Positions 14,669 through 23,730 of a stretch of 31,315 nucleotides of DNA are shown in pieces. The notes under the pieces are model-generated. The model had not been told where the DNA came from. It saw only the letters and a list, made by a program, of their open reading frames with translations, and searched no databases. Location: the NCBI GenBank assembly GCA_002378665.1, contig DFSO01000086.1, forward strand, positions 1 to 31,315, read 5' to 3'. The stretch is from Loktanella sp. UBA3435 (GTDB lineage: Bacteria; Pseudomonadota; Alphaproteobacteria; Rhodobacterales; Rhodobacteraceae). The translations under genes and the position numbers were made by a program. Position 1 is the first letter of the stretch. Each line of letters begins with the position of its first letter.

Positions 14669-14732
14669 TCCACCTTCATAGTTTGCAGGTCCGACCCTTG
14701 CAACCATCACGCGTCGGGCGTAGCGATAGAAA

Positions 14733-16229
14733 ATGACCTTTTTACCCGCACCCACGCCCTTTAATATGGCAGCCCATGTGCTGCGCCACGCAGCTGATCT
14801 CGCTGGTAAAGTGGCGCTATCTATTGTGGCCCCTGACGGTTCCCAAGACTGGACCTACGCTCAGCTTGAGAGCGCTGTGCGCGGCTGTTCGACGGGTCTG
14901 CTGAACCTAGGCCTTGCTGCTGGCGACCGCGTGATCCTGCGCCTTGGTAATACCGCTGATTTCCCAATCACCTATCTGGCCTGCATCGCCGTGGATCTGA
15001 TCCCCGTGCCGCTTTCTGCGCAACTGACAGCACCCGAGGTCGCCAAAATTAGCGCCAATATCCAACCCGCGCTCACGATCCAATCCGATGATATGCCCGT
15101 CGCGTCTGGGTCAACATTCCCCGCCGACGGATTGCATGCGCTCTACACTAACCTTCCTGCGTCCTACACCATGGGCGATCCGAACCGCCCCGCCTATATC
15201 ATCCACACCTCAGGCACCTCGGGCCAATCGCGCGGCGTAATCCATGCACATCGCGCGGTTTGGGCAAGGCAAATGATGTGGGACGGCTGGTATGGCTTGC
15301 AGCCCTCGGACCGCCTCCTTCACGCTGGCGCATTCAACTGGACCTACACACTCGGGACAGGTCTCATGGACCCTTGGGCCATCGGGGCCACGGCCCTCAT
15401 CCCCGCCGACGGAACCGACGCGAGCACCCTGCCCGCGCTCCTCGCGCAATATCGCGCCACGATCTTCGCCGCAGCCCCCGGTGTTTACCGCCGCCTCCTG
15501 CGCGCCGAGATGCCTGCGCTGCCGCATCTGCGCCACGGCCTATCTGCTGGTGAAAAGCTTCCCGAAGACACAGCAACCCTTTGGCGCAGATCCACTGGCA
15601 CGGATATCCACGAGGCCTTTGGCATGTCCGAATGCTCGACGTTCGTCTCAGGCAGCCCCGCAAACCCAGCCCCCGCAGGCGCGTCAGGCTTCCCGCAATC
15701 AGGCCGCAACGTCGCCATCATCCAGAATAGCCAGCCCGTTACGGCAGGCCAAATAGGCACAATCGCAATCCACCGCAGCGATCAAGGGTTGATGCTCGGC
15801 TACCTGAACGCCCCCGAGGAAACCGCCGCCAAATACGACGGCGATTGGTTCCTCACCGGTGATATGGGCCAAATGGACCAAAGCGGTGCAGTTACCTATG
15901 CAGGCCGCGCCGATGATATGATGAATGCAGGCGGCTTTCGTGTCAGCCCGATTGAGGTAGAAGATGCACTCACGGCCCATCCACTGATCCACGAGTGCGC
16001 TGCAACCGAGATCAAAATCAAACAGGACGTGTGCGTCATTGCGGCCTTTTACACCAGCGCAGATGTGATAGATGAAGCGCAAATTACGGCCTTTTGCGCC
16101 GAGATCCTCGCAGGCTACAAACGCCCGCGCCTCTTTATCCGCGTTGAAACCTTACCGCGCGGTGGCAACAACAAACTCTTGCGGCGCATTTTACGCCAAG
16201 ACTGGGAGACCTCACATGGTCAAGCTTGA
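14733..16229 (+). CDS. AMP-forming acyl-CoA synthetase (benzoate-CoA ligase-like)
   Basis: Members activate a carboxylic acid to acyl-AMP and then to acyl-CoA. The 498-residue enzyme has all core adenylation motifs: the phosphate loop TSGTSGQSRGV (159-169), FGMSE (296-300), WFLTGD (372-377), the hinge GRADDMMNAGGFRVSPIEVE (391-410) and the catalytic lysine Lys481 in GGNNKLLRR. The opening PAPTPFNMAAHVL resembles the benzoate/aryl-CoA ligase branch, but substrate cannot be fixed. Start 14733 is favoured by family N-termini; ATG 14766 is the alternative and neither has a strong ribosome-binding site. It overlaps the downstream DsbA-like gene by 14 bases and is divergent from an XRE-cupin regulator. 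Confidence 0.87.
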   Translation: MTFLPAPTPFNMAAHVLRHAADLAGKVALSIVAPDGSQDWTYAQLESAVRGCSTGLLNLGLAAGDRVILRLGNTADFPITYLACIAVDLIPVPLSAQLTAPEVAKISANIQPALTIQSDDMPVASGSTFPADGLHALYTNLPASYTMGDPNRPAYIIHTSGTSGQSRGVIHAHRAVWARQMMWDGWYGLQPSDRLLHAGAFNWTYTLGTGLMDPWAIGATALIPADGTDASTLPALLAQYRATIFAAAPGVYRRLLRAEMPALPHLRHGLSAGEKLPEDTATLWRRSTGTDIHEAFGMSECSTFVSGSPANPAPAGASGFPQSGRNVAIIQNSQPVTAGQIGTIAIHRSDQGLMLGYLNAPEETAAKYDGDWFLTGDMGQMDQSGAVTYAGRADDMMNAGGFRVSPIEVEDALTAHPLIHECAATEIKIKQDVCVIAAFYTSADVIDEAQITAFCAEILAGYKRPRLFIRVETLPRGGNNKLLRRILRQDWETSHGQA

Positions 16230-16872
16230 TATCATTTCCGATCCGATCTGCCCGTGGTGCTATATCGGCAAAACCAACCTCGACAACGCGCTTTTGCAAT
16301 TCCCAGACCACCCGTTCTTCATCGAATGGCACCCGTTCCAATTGAACCCCGACATGCCCAGCGGCGGGATGGATCGGCGCGAATACCTCGAGACGAAATT
16401 CGGCGGCAAAGAAGGCGCGGTCAAGGCCTATGCGTCCGTGGTGGAACATGCCGAACGCGTCGGCGCTCTGATCAATTTCGACGCGATGAAAGTCACACCT
16501 AACACTATCGACGCCCACCGCCTAATCCATTGGGCAGGCATCGAACAGCGGCAATCCTTCGTCGTTGACCTGCTGTTCAAGGCCTACTTTGTGGAAGGGC
16601 GCGACATTGGCAGCCACGAGGTTCTGGCAGACATCGCCGACACCGCTGAAATGGACGCAGCCATGGTCACGCGCCTGCTGGCAACCGACGAAGATACCCA
16701 AATGCTACGCGACCGTGACGCCCATAGCCGCAAAATGGGCGTGAACTCCGTGCCGACGTTCATCGTGGCCTCACAGCACGCTGTGCCCGGCGCGCAGCCA
16801 ACTGAAACTTGGGTGCAAATCATCACCGATATCCAAGCCCAAATCGCCGCCACCGCGCAGGCCGAAACATAA
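16216..16872 (+). CDS. DsbA-family thiol oxidoreductase (FrnE-like)
   Basis: ATG 16216 is chosen because GGGAG precedes it and the thioredoxin-fold strand starts there (MVKLDIISDPICPWCYIGK); the frame is open further upstream inside the previous gene. The product has 218 residues. CPWC at 12-15 is the redox pair and the cis-proline loop is GVNSVPTFIV (Pro180). There is no signal peptide, so it acts in the cytoplasm like FrnE/2-hydroxychromene-2-carboxylate isomerase relatives. The gene overlaps the acyl-CoA synthetase end by 14 bases and is 12 bases from the exporter gene, making a likely three-gene operon. Its substrate is unknown. Confidence 0.88.
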   Translation: MVKLDIISDPICPWCYIGKTNLDNALLQFPDHPFFIEWHPFQLNPDMPSGGMDRREYLETKFGGKEGAVKAYASVVEHAERVGALINFDAMKVTPNTIDAHRLIHWAGIEQRQSFVVDLLFKAYFVEGRDIGSHEVLADIADTAEMDAAMVTRLLATDEDTQMLRDRDAHSRKMGVNSVPTFIVASQHAVPGAQPTETWVQIITDIQAQIAATAQAET

Positions 16873-16884
16873 AGAAGTAAGCCA

Positions 16885-18096
16885 ATGCAGGCCCCAACCA
16901 AAAAACTCCACGAGCGCGAATTCATTGCACTCGTCGCAATGCTCTTTGCCTCTGTTGCGTTCTCAATCGATGCCATGTTGCCCGCGCTTTCGACCATCGG
17001 CGAAGAACTCTCTCCCGCCGATCCATCACGCGCGGCACTGGTGGTTGGCATCTTTGTACTTGGCATGGGGCTCGGCACACTCTTCTCCGGTCCGCTCTCA
17101 GACGCATACGGGCGAAAGGCCTTGGTCCTTTGGCCATTTGCGGCCTTTATCGCAGGCTCGCTCCTTTGCGCCATCGCCCCAACGTTTGAGCTGCTTCTTG
17201 CAGGCCGCTTTATCCAAGGTATCGCCGTCGCAGGGCCAAGGATCGCAGGCATGGCAATGGTCCGCGATCTGTATTCGGGCACAAAAATGGCCTCGATCAT
17301 GTCGCTTGCAATGATCATCTTCGGACTTGTACCTGCCGTCGCACCGCTCATCGGGCAGGCAATCAATAACGCCTTTGGCTGGCACAGCATTTTCATCGCC
17401 ATGGCCGCACTTGGCGTCGTTCTCTCAATTTGGTTCGGTTTGCGCCAGCCTGAATCCCATCCTGTGGAAGCACGCCGACCCATGCGGATCGGCACGCTCT
17501 GGGACGCCACCAAAATGGCGTTCAGCAACCGCGTTTTCCGCTATAGCGTTGCGGTTCTGACCTGCCTTTATGGCGCGCTGTTCACGCAAATCTCACTGAT
17601 CCAACCGATCTTTGAGACTTACTACGACAAGGCCGAAAGCTTTCCACTTTGGTTCGGCGCAATAGCCCTTCTGACCATGTCCTCAAGCGTTATCAATGCC
17701 AAAATCGTAGGCCGCCTCGGTATGCGTAAAATCATCCAATCTGTGCTGATCGTGCAAATCATCTTGGCAAGCACTGTGACACTCGTTCAGCTCACCACAG
17801 GCACCCTACCGTTCTGGATGTTCTTCATCTGGGCCACGTCCGTTATGTTCGTCGTAGGCTTTACCTTCGGGAACCTGAACGCGCTGTCGATGGAACCGAT
17901 GGGCAAGATCGCGGGCCTCGCGGCCTCAATCTCTGGCTCCATCTGCACTGTGCTTGCGGCCTTCATCTCTATTGGTGTCAGCCTCGTATTTGACGGCACA
18001 CCATTGGCGCTGACAATCGGTGTGCTGGCCTGCGCGACCTCAGGATTTATTCTGATGCGCCTCCTTGGGCCACGCAGAGCAACCGACGAATCCTAG
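16885..18096 (+). CDS. MFS multidrug efflux transporter, Bcr/CflA family
   Basis: The 403-residue protein has about twelve membrane segments. The first contains SIDAMLPALSTIG (Asp29), the Bcr/CflA signature corresponding to D-M-Y-L-P-A-L, and the loop 2-3 motif GPLSDAYGRKAL lies at about 69-80. GRFIQGIAVAGPRIAGMAMVRD (about 108-129) matches the Bcr/CflA motif R-x-x-Q-G, although the usual alanine-rich R-A motif is slightly altered. It probably exports drugs or a metabolite by proton antiport. It is last in the run after the DsbA-like gene and ends in a 4-base tail-to-tail overlap with mfd. Confidence 0.9.
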   Translation: MQAPTKKLHEREFIALVAMLFASVAFSIDAMLPALSTIGEELSPADPSRAALVVGIFVLGMGLGTLFSGPLSDAYGRKALVLWPFAAFIAGSLLCAIAPTFELLLAGRFIQGIAVAGPRIAGMAMVRDLYSGTKMASIMSLAMIIFGLVPAVAPLIGQAINNAFGWHSIFIAMAALGVVLSIWFGLRQPESHPVEARRPMRIGTLWDATKMAFSNRVFRYSVAVLTCLYGALFTQISLIQPIFETYYDKAESFPLWFGAIALLTMSSSVINAKIVGRLGMRKIIQSVLIVQIILASTVTLVQLTTGTLPFWMFFIWATSVMFVVGFTFGNLNALSMEPMGKIAGLAASISGSICTVLAAFISIGVSLVFDGTPLALTIGVLACATSGFILMRLLGPRRATDES

Positions 18097-21000
18097 ACCT
18101 TCTTAGCCTCGGCCAGCTTCGCGGCAAGATCACGGGCGATGTTAAATGCGCCTTGGATCTTGTCGCGTTCTTTGGACCAGTCTTGCAGAATGACAATCTT
18201 ATTGTCCTTCACCTTCGCTTGACCGCGTTGCTCGTGAATGAAGTGAACAAGTCCTTCAGGTGACGCGAATTTATCGTTGTGGAACATGACGGTCGCGCCC
18301 TTTGGCCCTGCGTCCAGCTTGGCAATACCCGCCTTCTTGCACATCGCCTTGATGCGCACGACCAGCATCAGCGTATTCACCTCACGCGGCAATTTGCCAA
18401 AGCGGTCGATCAGTTCAGCAGCAAAGCCTTCAAGCTCCACTTTCGTGGTCAGTTCAGACAGGCGACGATACAGACCCAGACGGACATCCAGATCAGGCAC
18501 GTATTCCTCTGGGATCAAAACAGGCACGCCCAGATTGATCTGTGGCGCCCAATGGCCATCGTCGATAATACCCTCGGCCTGACCAGAGCGGATCGCGTTG
18601 ATCTGATCTTCGAGCATCTGCTGATAAAGCTCATAGCCCACTTCGCGCATCTGGCCCGACTGCTCTTCGCCCAGCAGGTTCCCTGCCCCGCGAATATCCA
18701 AATCTTGGCTTGCCAGCGTGAACCCCGCCCCAAGGCTGTCGAGGCTGCCCAAAACGCGCAAACGCTTTTGCGCCGTATCAGTCAGCTTCTGCCGCGGCTT
18801 GGTCGTAAGGTACGCATAGGCACGGGTCTTAGAGCGCCCAACACGGCCCCTGATCTGGTATAGCTGGCTCAATCCGAACATATCCGCACGCCAAACAACC
18901 ATCGTATTCGCCGTCGGAATGTCGAGGCCCGATTCCACAATCGTGGTCGCCAGCAGGACGTCGTATTTCCCGTCATAAAACGCGTTCATACGGTCGTCGA
19001 GCTCCCCCGCCGCCATCTGACCAGTGGCCGAGATATAACTGACCTCTGGCACTTCGTTTTTCAGGAACGCTTCCATCTCTGGCATATCCGCAATGCGCGG
19101 CACCACAATAAACGATTGCCCACCACGATAATGCTCGCGCAGCAGCGCCTCACGGATCGTGATCGTGTCAAATTCGGACACATAAGTACGGATCGCCAAG
19201 CGGTCGATAGGTGGCGTGCCGATGATTGACAAATCCCGCACGCCAGACAAAGAAAGCTGCAAAGTCCGTGGGATAGGTGTCGCAGTTAATGTAAGAACAT
19301 GCACATCGGTGCGGAGTTGCTTCAGGCGTTCCTTATGCTGAACGCCGAATTTCTGTTCTTCATCAATAACAAGCAAGCCAAGGTTCTTAAACCGCACGCC
19401 TTTGGCGAGCAACGCATGCGTTCCGATGATGATATCGGCGGTACCAGACGTGATTCCCTCACGGGTTAGCGTGGCGTCCCGCGCACTTACAAACCGTGAT
19501 AAAGGTCTGACATTAATCGGAAAACCACGGAAACGCTCCGCGAAACTCTGATAATGTTGCCGTGCCAAAAGCGTCGTTGGCGCGATAATCGCCACCTGTA
19601 CGCCCGACATCGCCGCCACAAAGGCTGCGCGGATCGCGACCTCGGTTTTACCAAAACCAACATCTCCACAGATCAAACGGTCCATCGGCTGACCCGACGC
19701 CAAATCCGTTAGAACATCGTCAATCGAGCTCAACTGATCGTCGGTTTCCATATAGGGAAAACGCGCCAAAAACTGATCCCAAAGCCCGTCAGGACGCTCC
19801 AAAACAGGCGCTGTGCGCAAGGCCCGCTCTGCCGCAACGCGAATAAGCCGCTCGGCAATCTGGCGGATACGTTCCTTAAGCTTCGCCTTCTTCGCCTGCC
19901 AAGCACCGCCACCAAGCTTGTCCAAAAGGCCCGTCTCATGGCCGTATTTCGACAGCAGTTCGATATTCTCAACTGGCAAGTAAAGCTTTGAATTTTCAGC
20001 ATATTCAATAAGCAGACATTCGTGGGCCGCACCAATAGCTGTGATGACCTCAAGCCCGACAAACCGCCCCACACCGTGGTCGACGTGGACCACCAAATCC
20101 TCGGGCGCAAGGCTATTGGCCTCCGTCAAGAAGTTGTCGGCACGCCGTTTTCGCTTACCAGAACGGATCAAGCGATCGCCCAGCACGTCCTGCTCGGAAA
20201 TCACCGTAAATTCTGGTGTCTCAAAACCCGCATCCAGCGTCCAAACCGCCAAATGCACCCCGTGTTTGCCAACACGTTTGAAATCGGACACAGGGATCGT
20301 CTCGGTGATCCCCTCATCCTCGATCAATCCCATTAGGCGCTCACGTGCACCTTCGGAATAGGACGCGATAATGACAGGTCCAACTTCAAGCTTTGCCTTA
20401 ATATGACCCGCTAAAGCACCGAAAAGGCTAATGGTTTCCTGCTGACGTTCAGGCGCGAAATTTCGCCCATCGCGCGCGCCTGCATCAATGACGCCAACGC
20501 CTGTGGCCTGCTTGTTGGGCGAAAACTGCAAGACGCGCTTATCGGCCAAGGCCGCATCCCATGCCGCATCATCAAGATACAATAGTGCAGGTTTGGCAGG
20601 CTTATAAACACTGTCCATCCGCCCCTTTTGGGTCAGCGCGTGCATCCGCGTGCCGTATTGATCGGCGATGCTTTCCCAGCGCGCCAGACGCTGCGGGCTG
20701 ATCTGGTCATCAAGGCTGATCGTGACCCGCGGCAGGTAATCAAACAGCGTTTCCAGATCGTCTTGGAAGAACCCGAGCCAATGCTCGATCCCCCCATGTT
20801 TACGCCCTGCACTGACGGCTTCATAAAGCGGATCATCAGTGCCCGCGGCACCAAATTCGATACGGTAATTTTGCCGGAACCGCGTAATCGCAGCCTCGTC
20901 CAAAATGACCTCGGACACAGGTGCCAGCTCGATATCTTTCAACGTCTCAGTGGTCCGCTGCGTATCAGGATCAAACCGTCGCGCGCCATCCAGAACATCG

Positions 21001-21533
21001 CCGAACAGATCAAGCCGAATTGGCCCTGTTTGCCCCGGTGGATAGATATCAATGATTCCGCCGCGCACCGCATAATCGCCCGCTTCCATCACAGTCGGGC
21101 TTTGCGTGAAGCCCATCCGCACAAGGAACTGACGCAAGGCACTTTCATCAATACGGTCACCAACGCGCGCCTTAAACGCCGCATCACGCAGCAAGGACCG
21201 CGCAGGCACCCGCTGGGTTGCGGCCGACATCGTGGTCAGCAGCACGAACTTCTCAGGCAAGCCATGCACAAGGCCCGCCAGAACCGCCATTCGAGCTGCA
21301 GAAATATCCGCATTGGGTGACACACGGTCATATGGCAAACAGTCCCAGCCTGGAAACACAAACACAGGCATATCGGGCGCAAAAAACGCAAGCGAAGACT
21401 GCAATGCAGCCAACCGCTTATCATCACGCGCGACATGGGCAACGGGGCCGCCCTTGGCGACTTCGTCAAGGATCAAACGCGCGTCAAACCCTTCGGGTGC
21501 GCCACTCACAATGATATGCTTGGAATTCTTCAT
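18093..21533 (-). CDS. mfd: Transcription-repair coupling factor Mfd
   Basis: Mfd displaces RNA polymerase stalled at DNA lesions and recruits UvrA. ATG 21533 (AGGTGG six bases upstream) gives 1146 residues, normal for the family; the frame is open to a TTG at 21554. The N-terminal UvrB-like part (GWDCLPYDRVSPN, VRGGIIDIYPPG) is followed by the polymerase-interacting domain (DLVVHVDHGVGRFVGLE). The SF2 translocase follows, with Walker A GDVGFGKTE (about residue 622) and DEEQ box (about 722), then TATPIPRTLQLSLSG and the TRG-motif region QLYQIRGRVGRS. The C-terminal TRCF domain begins about residue 1000. It ends in an overlap with the exporter gene. Confidence 0.98.
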   Translation of the reverse strand: MKNSKHIIVSGAPEGFDARLILDEVAKGGPVAHVARDDKRLAALQSSLAFFAPDMPVFVFPGWDCLPYDRVSPNADISAARMAVLAGLVHGLPEKFVLLTTMSAATQRVPARSLLRDAAFKARVGDRIDESALRQFLVRMGFTQSPTVMEAGDYAVRGGIIDIYPPGQTGPIRLDLFGDVLDGARRFDPDTQRTTETLKDIELAPVSEVILDEAAITRFRQNYRIEFGAAGTDDPLYEAVSAGRKHGGIEHWLGFFQDDLETLFDYLPRVTISLDDQISPQRLARWESIADQYGTRMHALTQKGRMDSVYKPAKPALLYLDDAAWDAALADKRVLQFSPNKQATGVGVIDAGARDGRNFAPERQQETISLFGALAGHIKAKLEVGPVIIASYSEGARERLMGLIEDEGITETIPVSDFKRVGKHGVHLAVWTLDAGFETPEFTVISEQDVLGDRLIRSGKRKRRADNFLTEANSLAPEDLVVHVDHGVGRFVGLEVITAIGAAHECLLIEYAENSKLYLPVENIELLSKYGHETGLLDKLGGGAWQAKKAKLKERIRQIAERLIRVAAERALRTAPVLERPDGLWDQFLARFPYMETDDQLSSIDDVLTDLASGQPMDRLICGDVGFGKTEVAIRAAFVAAMSGVQVAIIAPTTLLARQHYQSFAERFRGFPINVRPLSRFVSARDATLTREGITSGTADIIIGTHALLAKGVRFKNLGLLVIDEEQKFGVQHKERLKQLRTDVHVLTLTATPIPRTLQLSLSGVRDLSIIGTPPIDRLAIRTYVSEFDTITIREALLREHYRGGQSFIVVPRIADMPEMEAFLKNEVPEVSYISATGQMAAGELDDRMNAFYDGKYDVLLATTIVESGLDIPTANTMVVWRADMFGLSQLYQIRGRVGRSKTRAYAYLTTKPRQKLTDTAQKRLRVLGSLDSLGAGFTLASQDLDIRGAGNLLGEEQSGQMREVGYELYQQMLEDQINAIRSGQAEGIIDDGHWAPQINLGVPVLIPEEYVPDLDVRLGLYRRLSELTTKVELEGFAAELIDRFGKLPREVNTLMLVVRIKAMCKKAGIAKLDAGPKGATVMFHNDKFASPEGLVHFIHEQRGQAKVKDNKIVILQDWSKERDKIQGAFNIARDLAAKLAEAKKV

Positions 21534-21572
21534 AGCAGCCCACCTATCCCGCAACCGCGCCGTGTCAACCGC

Positions 21573-22097
21573 TTAGAAGACGCGAACAACTGCCAAATTG
21601 TGAAACATGCCATAAAGCGCAGTGGTGAAAATCGCGATCATCCCGATAATCTGGGTATAAAAGCGATGGCGATGCAGGACGGCAATCAAATCGTCGCCCG
21701 CAGGATTGGTCGCCTCTATCAGGCGACTGGTTGAAATGCCTAGGGCGCCGACAAATGACATCGGAAACAAGAGCAAGAACAGCGCCTGCGCAAATTCAAC
21801 TTTGTACCAAAAAGCCAATGATGCCAGCGCGGTCAGTCCGAAAAACAGAAACCCGATCAACCACATCCCCGCAACGGCTGCAGTGTTTAACTGGCGGCTC
21901 GCATTGACACGGACCAGATCAGCCAGATCAATTTCTGCTTGGCCGCCCTGCCGCTTTGCGCGTTGAACCATGTCATACGGCACGCCAAGGACCCAGTGAC
22001 TTACAGTTGACCATGCAATGGCAATGAATAGCCAATACCAAAGGCTTGAGAACGACCGAAGGTCGATCACTTGCAAAATAGCTTTATTCCAATCCAA
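21573..22097 (-). CDS. Small inner-membrane protein ('component of SufBCD complex' family)
   Basis: The frame is open to an ATG at 22187 (204 residues), but the conserved part begins with LDWNKAILQVIDLRSFSSLWYW, so the likely start is the TTG at 22097 (174 residues). The protein has about four membrane segments, around LWYWLFIAIAWSTVSHWVLGVP, AGMWLIGFLFFGLTALASLAFW, ALFLLLFPMSFVGALGIS and IIGMIAIFTTALYGMF. Rhodobacteraceae homologues are often labelled 'component of SufBCD complex', but I know of no experiment behind the name and no suf genes are present here. It lies between mfd and hemB, with hemB divergent. Function unknown. Confidence 0.7.
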   Translation of the reverse strand: MDWNKAILQVIDLRSFSSLWYWLFIAIAWSTVSHWVLGVPYDMVQRAKRQGGQAEIDLADLVRVNASRQLNTAAVAGMWLIGFLFFGLTALASLAFWYKVEFAQALFLLLFPMSFVGALGISTSRLIEATNPAGDDLIAVLHRHRFYTQIIGMIAIFTTALYGMFHNLAVVRVF

Positions 22098-22222
22098 CGT
22101 CGTGGCCTGACTTTGTTTCTTTGCGATTATTGCGACAATACCTGCGCAAGTTGAGGTTGCCCAGACTTGCGAGCATACAAAATCCATGCCACCAAAAGGG
22201 TGTGACCAGAAAGGCCCGCATT

Positions 22223-23221
22223 ATGAAACCGACCGTCCCTTCCTTCCCCGCCATGCGCTTACGGCGAATGCGCCAAAGCCCTGCCTTGCGTAGTCTTGTG
22301 AGCCAGAATTCACTTTCGCCCAGTGATCTTATCTGGCCGATCTTTGTGATGGACGGAACGGACACAGAAACGCCGATTGCGTCAATGCCCGGTGTGACGC
22401 GCAAAACCGTTGATCGCGCCGTGATTGCCGCCCGCGAGGCCCACGCCCTTGGTATTCCAGCGATCTGCATCTTTCCCTATACGGGGATGGACGCGCGAAC
22501 CGAGGATTGCGCGCTCGCTTGGTCGCCTGAGAATATCTCAAACCAAGCGATCCGCGCCATCAAAGACGCTGTGCCTGACATTGCGATCATGACCGATATC
22601 GCGCTCGATCCGTATAACGTCAACGGCCACGACGGCTTTGTTGAGAATGGCGAGATCGTGAATGATCGTACGGTCGAGGCGCTGGTGAAAATGGCGCTGG
22701 CACAGGCGAAGGCTGGGGCCGATATCCTTGGGCCGTCGGATATGATGGATGGTCGGATTGCGGCGATCCGCGCAGCTCTCGAATCCGAGCGCCACCAGAA
22801 CGTCACGATCCTGTCCTACACGGCCAAATACGCCAGCAGCTTTTACGGCCCATTCCGCGATGCGGTTGGCGCATCATCTGCCCTCACTGGCGACAAAAAA
22901 ACCTATCAAATGGATCCCGCAAATTCAGACGAAGCCTTGCGTTTGGTCGAGCGTGACCTGATGGAAGGCGCCGATATGGTCATGGTCAAACCTGGCATGC
23001 CTTACCTCGACATTTGCCGCCGCGTGAAAGACACGTTCGGCGTGCCAACCTTTGCCTACCAAGTGTCTGGCGAATACGCGATGCTGCAAGCCGCCGCACA
23101 AAACGGCTGGCTCGATGGCGACGCTGTCATGATGGAAAGCCTGATGTGCTTCAAACGCGCAGGTTGCGACGGCGTTCTCACCTATTTTGCGCCTGCGGCA
23201 GCAAAGATCCTGAACGGCTAA
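22223..23221 (+). CDS. hemB: Delta-aminolevulinic acid dehydratase (porphobilinogen synthase)
   Basis: HemB condenses two 5-aminolevulinate molecules to porphobilinogen in heme and bacteriochlorophyll synthesis. From ATG 22223 (AAGG eight bases upstream) the protein has 332 residues, normal length. The two Schiff-base lysines are Lys202 (SYTAKYASSFYGPFRDA) and Lys256 (MVKPGMPYLD). The metal-site segment reads DIALDPYNVNGHDG (125-138): the three zinc cysteines of the E. coli or mammalian type are absent, so this is an Mg-type enzyme, as common in alphaproteobacteria. The frame is open further upstream to 22121 but without family similarity. It abuts the convergent GFA gene exactly. Confidence 0.97.
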   Translation: MKPTVPSFPAMRLRRMRQSPALRSLVSQNSLSPSDLIWPIFVMDGTDTETPIASMPGVTRKTVDRAVIAAREAHALGIPAICIFPYTGMDARTEDCALAWSPENISNQAIRAIKDAVPDIAIMTDIALDPYNVNGHDGFVENGEIVNDRTVEALVKMALAQAKAGADILGPSDMMDGRIAAIRAALESERHQNVTILSYTAKYASSFYGPFRDAVGASSALTGDKKTYQMDPANSDEALRLVERDLMEGADMVMVKPGMPYLDICRRVKDTFGVPTFAYQVSGEYAMLQAAAQNGWLDGDAVMMESLMCFKRAGCDGVLTYFAPAAAKILNG

Positions 23222-23602
23222 TCACTGACCGTTCTGGGGCAAACCATCCGTTATGCCATAATAATCGCCCTTATCATCCGTAAAAATATGGAGCGCCAAT
23301 TGCGACTGGGTCGGCCCGTCAAAGGCCCCCATCGCAATCGCAGTCCAGTCTTGGAACAAGGGATCAAAAAACATGAAGCATCCGCAGGTTTTACAAAACC
23401 CGCGACGCACCTTTTCCGAGGCTTGATACCACGTCACATTGTCCGCGCCCGTCACCGTCACAGCAGATTTCGGAAATTCCGCCGAGGCCCAATAATGACC
23501 CGATTGCTTGCGGCAGCGCGAACAATGGCAGGCGTTTGGTGCAGATATCGGAGCAGCCACATCGACAGTTACCGCACCGCAATTAAACGAGGCTTTTGGC
23601 AT
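23222..23602 (-). CDS. GFA-family (Gfa/CENP-V fold) protein
   Basis: With the start at 23602 (AAGGGGG just upstream) the product has 126 residues. The GFA fold is shown by ACHCSRCRKQSG (Cys25, Cys27, Cys30) and GFCKTCGCFMFF (Cys70, Cys73, Cys75). The N-terminal motif, normally C-x-C-G-A-V, is F6-N-C8-G-A-V, so the first cysteine of the structural zinc site is missing. Family members were first named for glutathione-dependent formaldehyde activation, but most have unknown substrates. The alternative start at 23641 adds 13 residues without similarity. It ends at the base next to the hemB stop. Confidence 0.87.
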   Translation of the reverse strand: MPKASFNCGAVTVDVAAPISAPNACHCSRCRKQSGHYWASAEFPKSAVTVTGADNVTWYQASEKVRRGFCKTCGCFMFFDPLFQDWTAIAMGAFDGPTQSQLALHIFTDDKGDYYGITDGLPQNGQ

Positions 23603-23664
23603 AAATCCCCCTTTCTTGGTCACATTTCGCTCATCCATCATCTAATGCGTGACAGATTCGCGCA

Positions 23665-23683
23665 AATTGTTTATGTAACAATT
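23665..23683. promoter_or_regulatory. Perfect operator-like palindrome between the GFA and SYLF genes
   Basis: AATTGTT (23665-23671) and AACAATT (23677-23683) form perfect 7-base arms around a 5-base spacer. The site lies in the divergent intergenic region, 62 bases upstream of the GFA start and 47 bases upstream of the lipoprotein start. It could be the binding site of a dimeric regulator; I cannot name the regulator. Confidence 0.4.
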
Positions 23684-23730
23684 GAAAGAGGCGGAAACAG
23701 CCTCTGAAAACAAGGCATAGAGGCAGTATT

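Noticed and set aside
16584..17528. Minus-strand open frame of 314 codons
   Set aside because: It is antisense to the DsbA-like and exporter genes; Ser/Ala/Met-rich composition is typical of a shadow frame in GC-rich DNA.
20628..21320. Plus-strand open frame of 230 codons
   Set aside because: It is the complement of the mfd N-terminal region and shows no family features.
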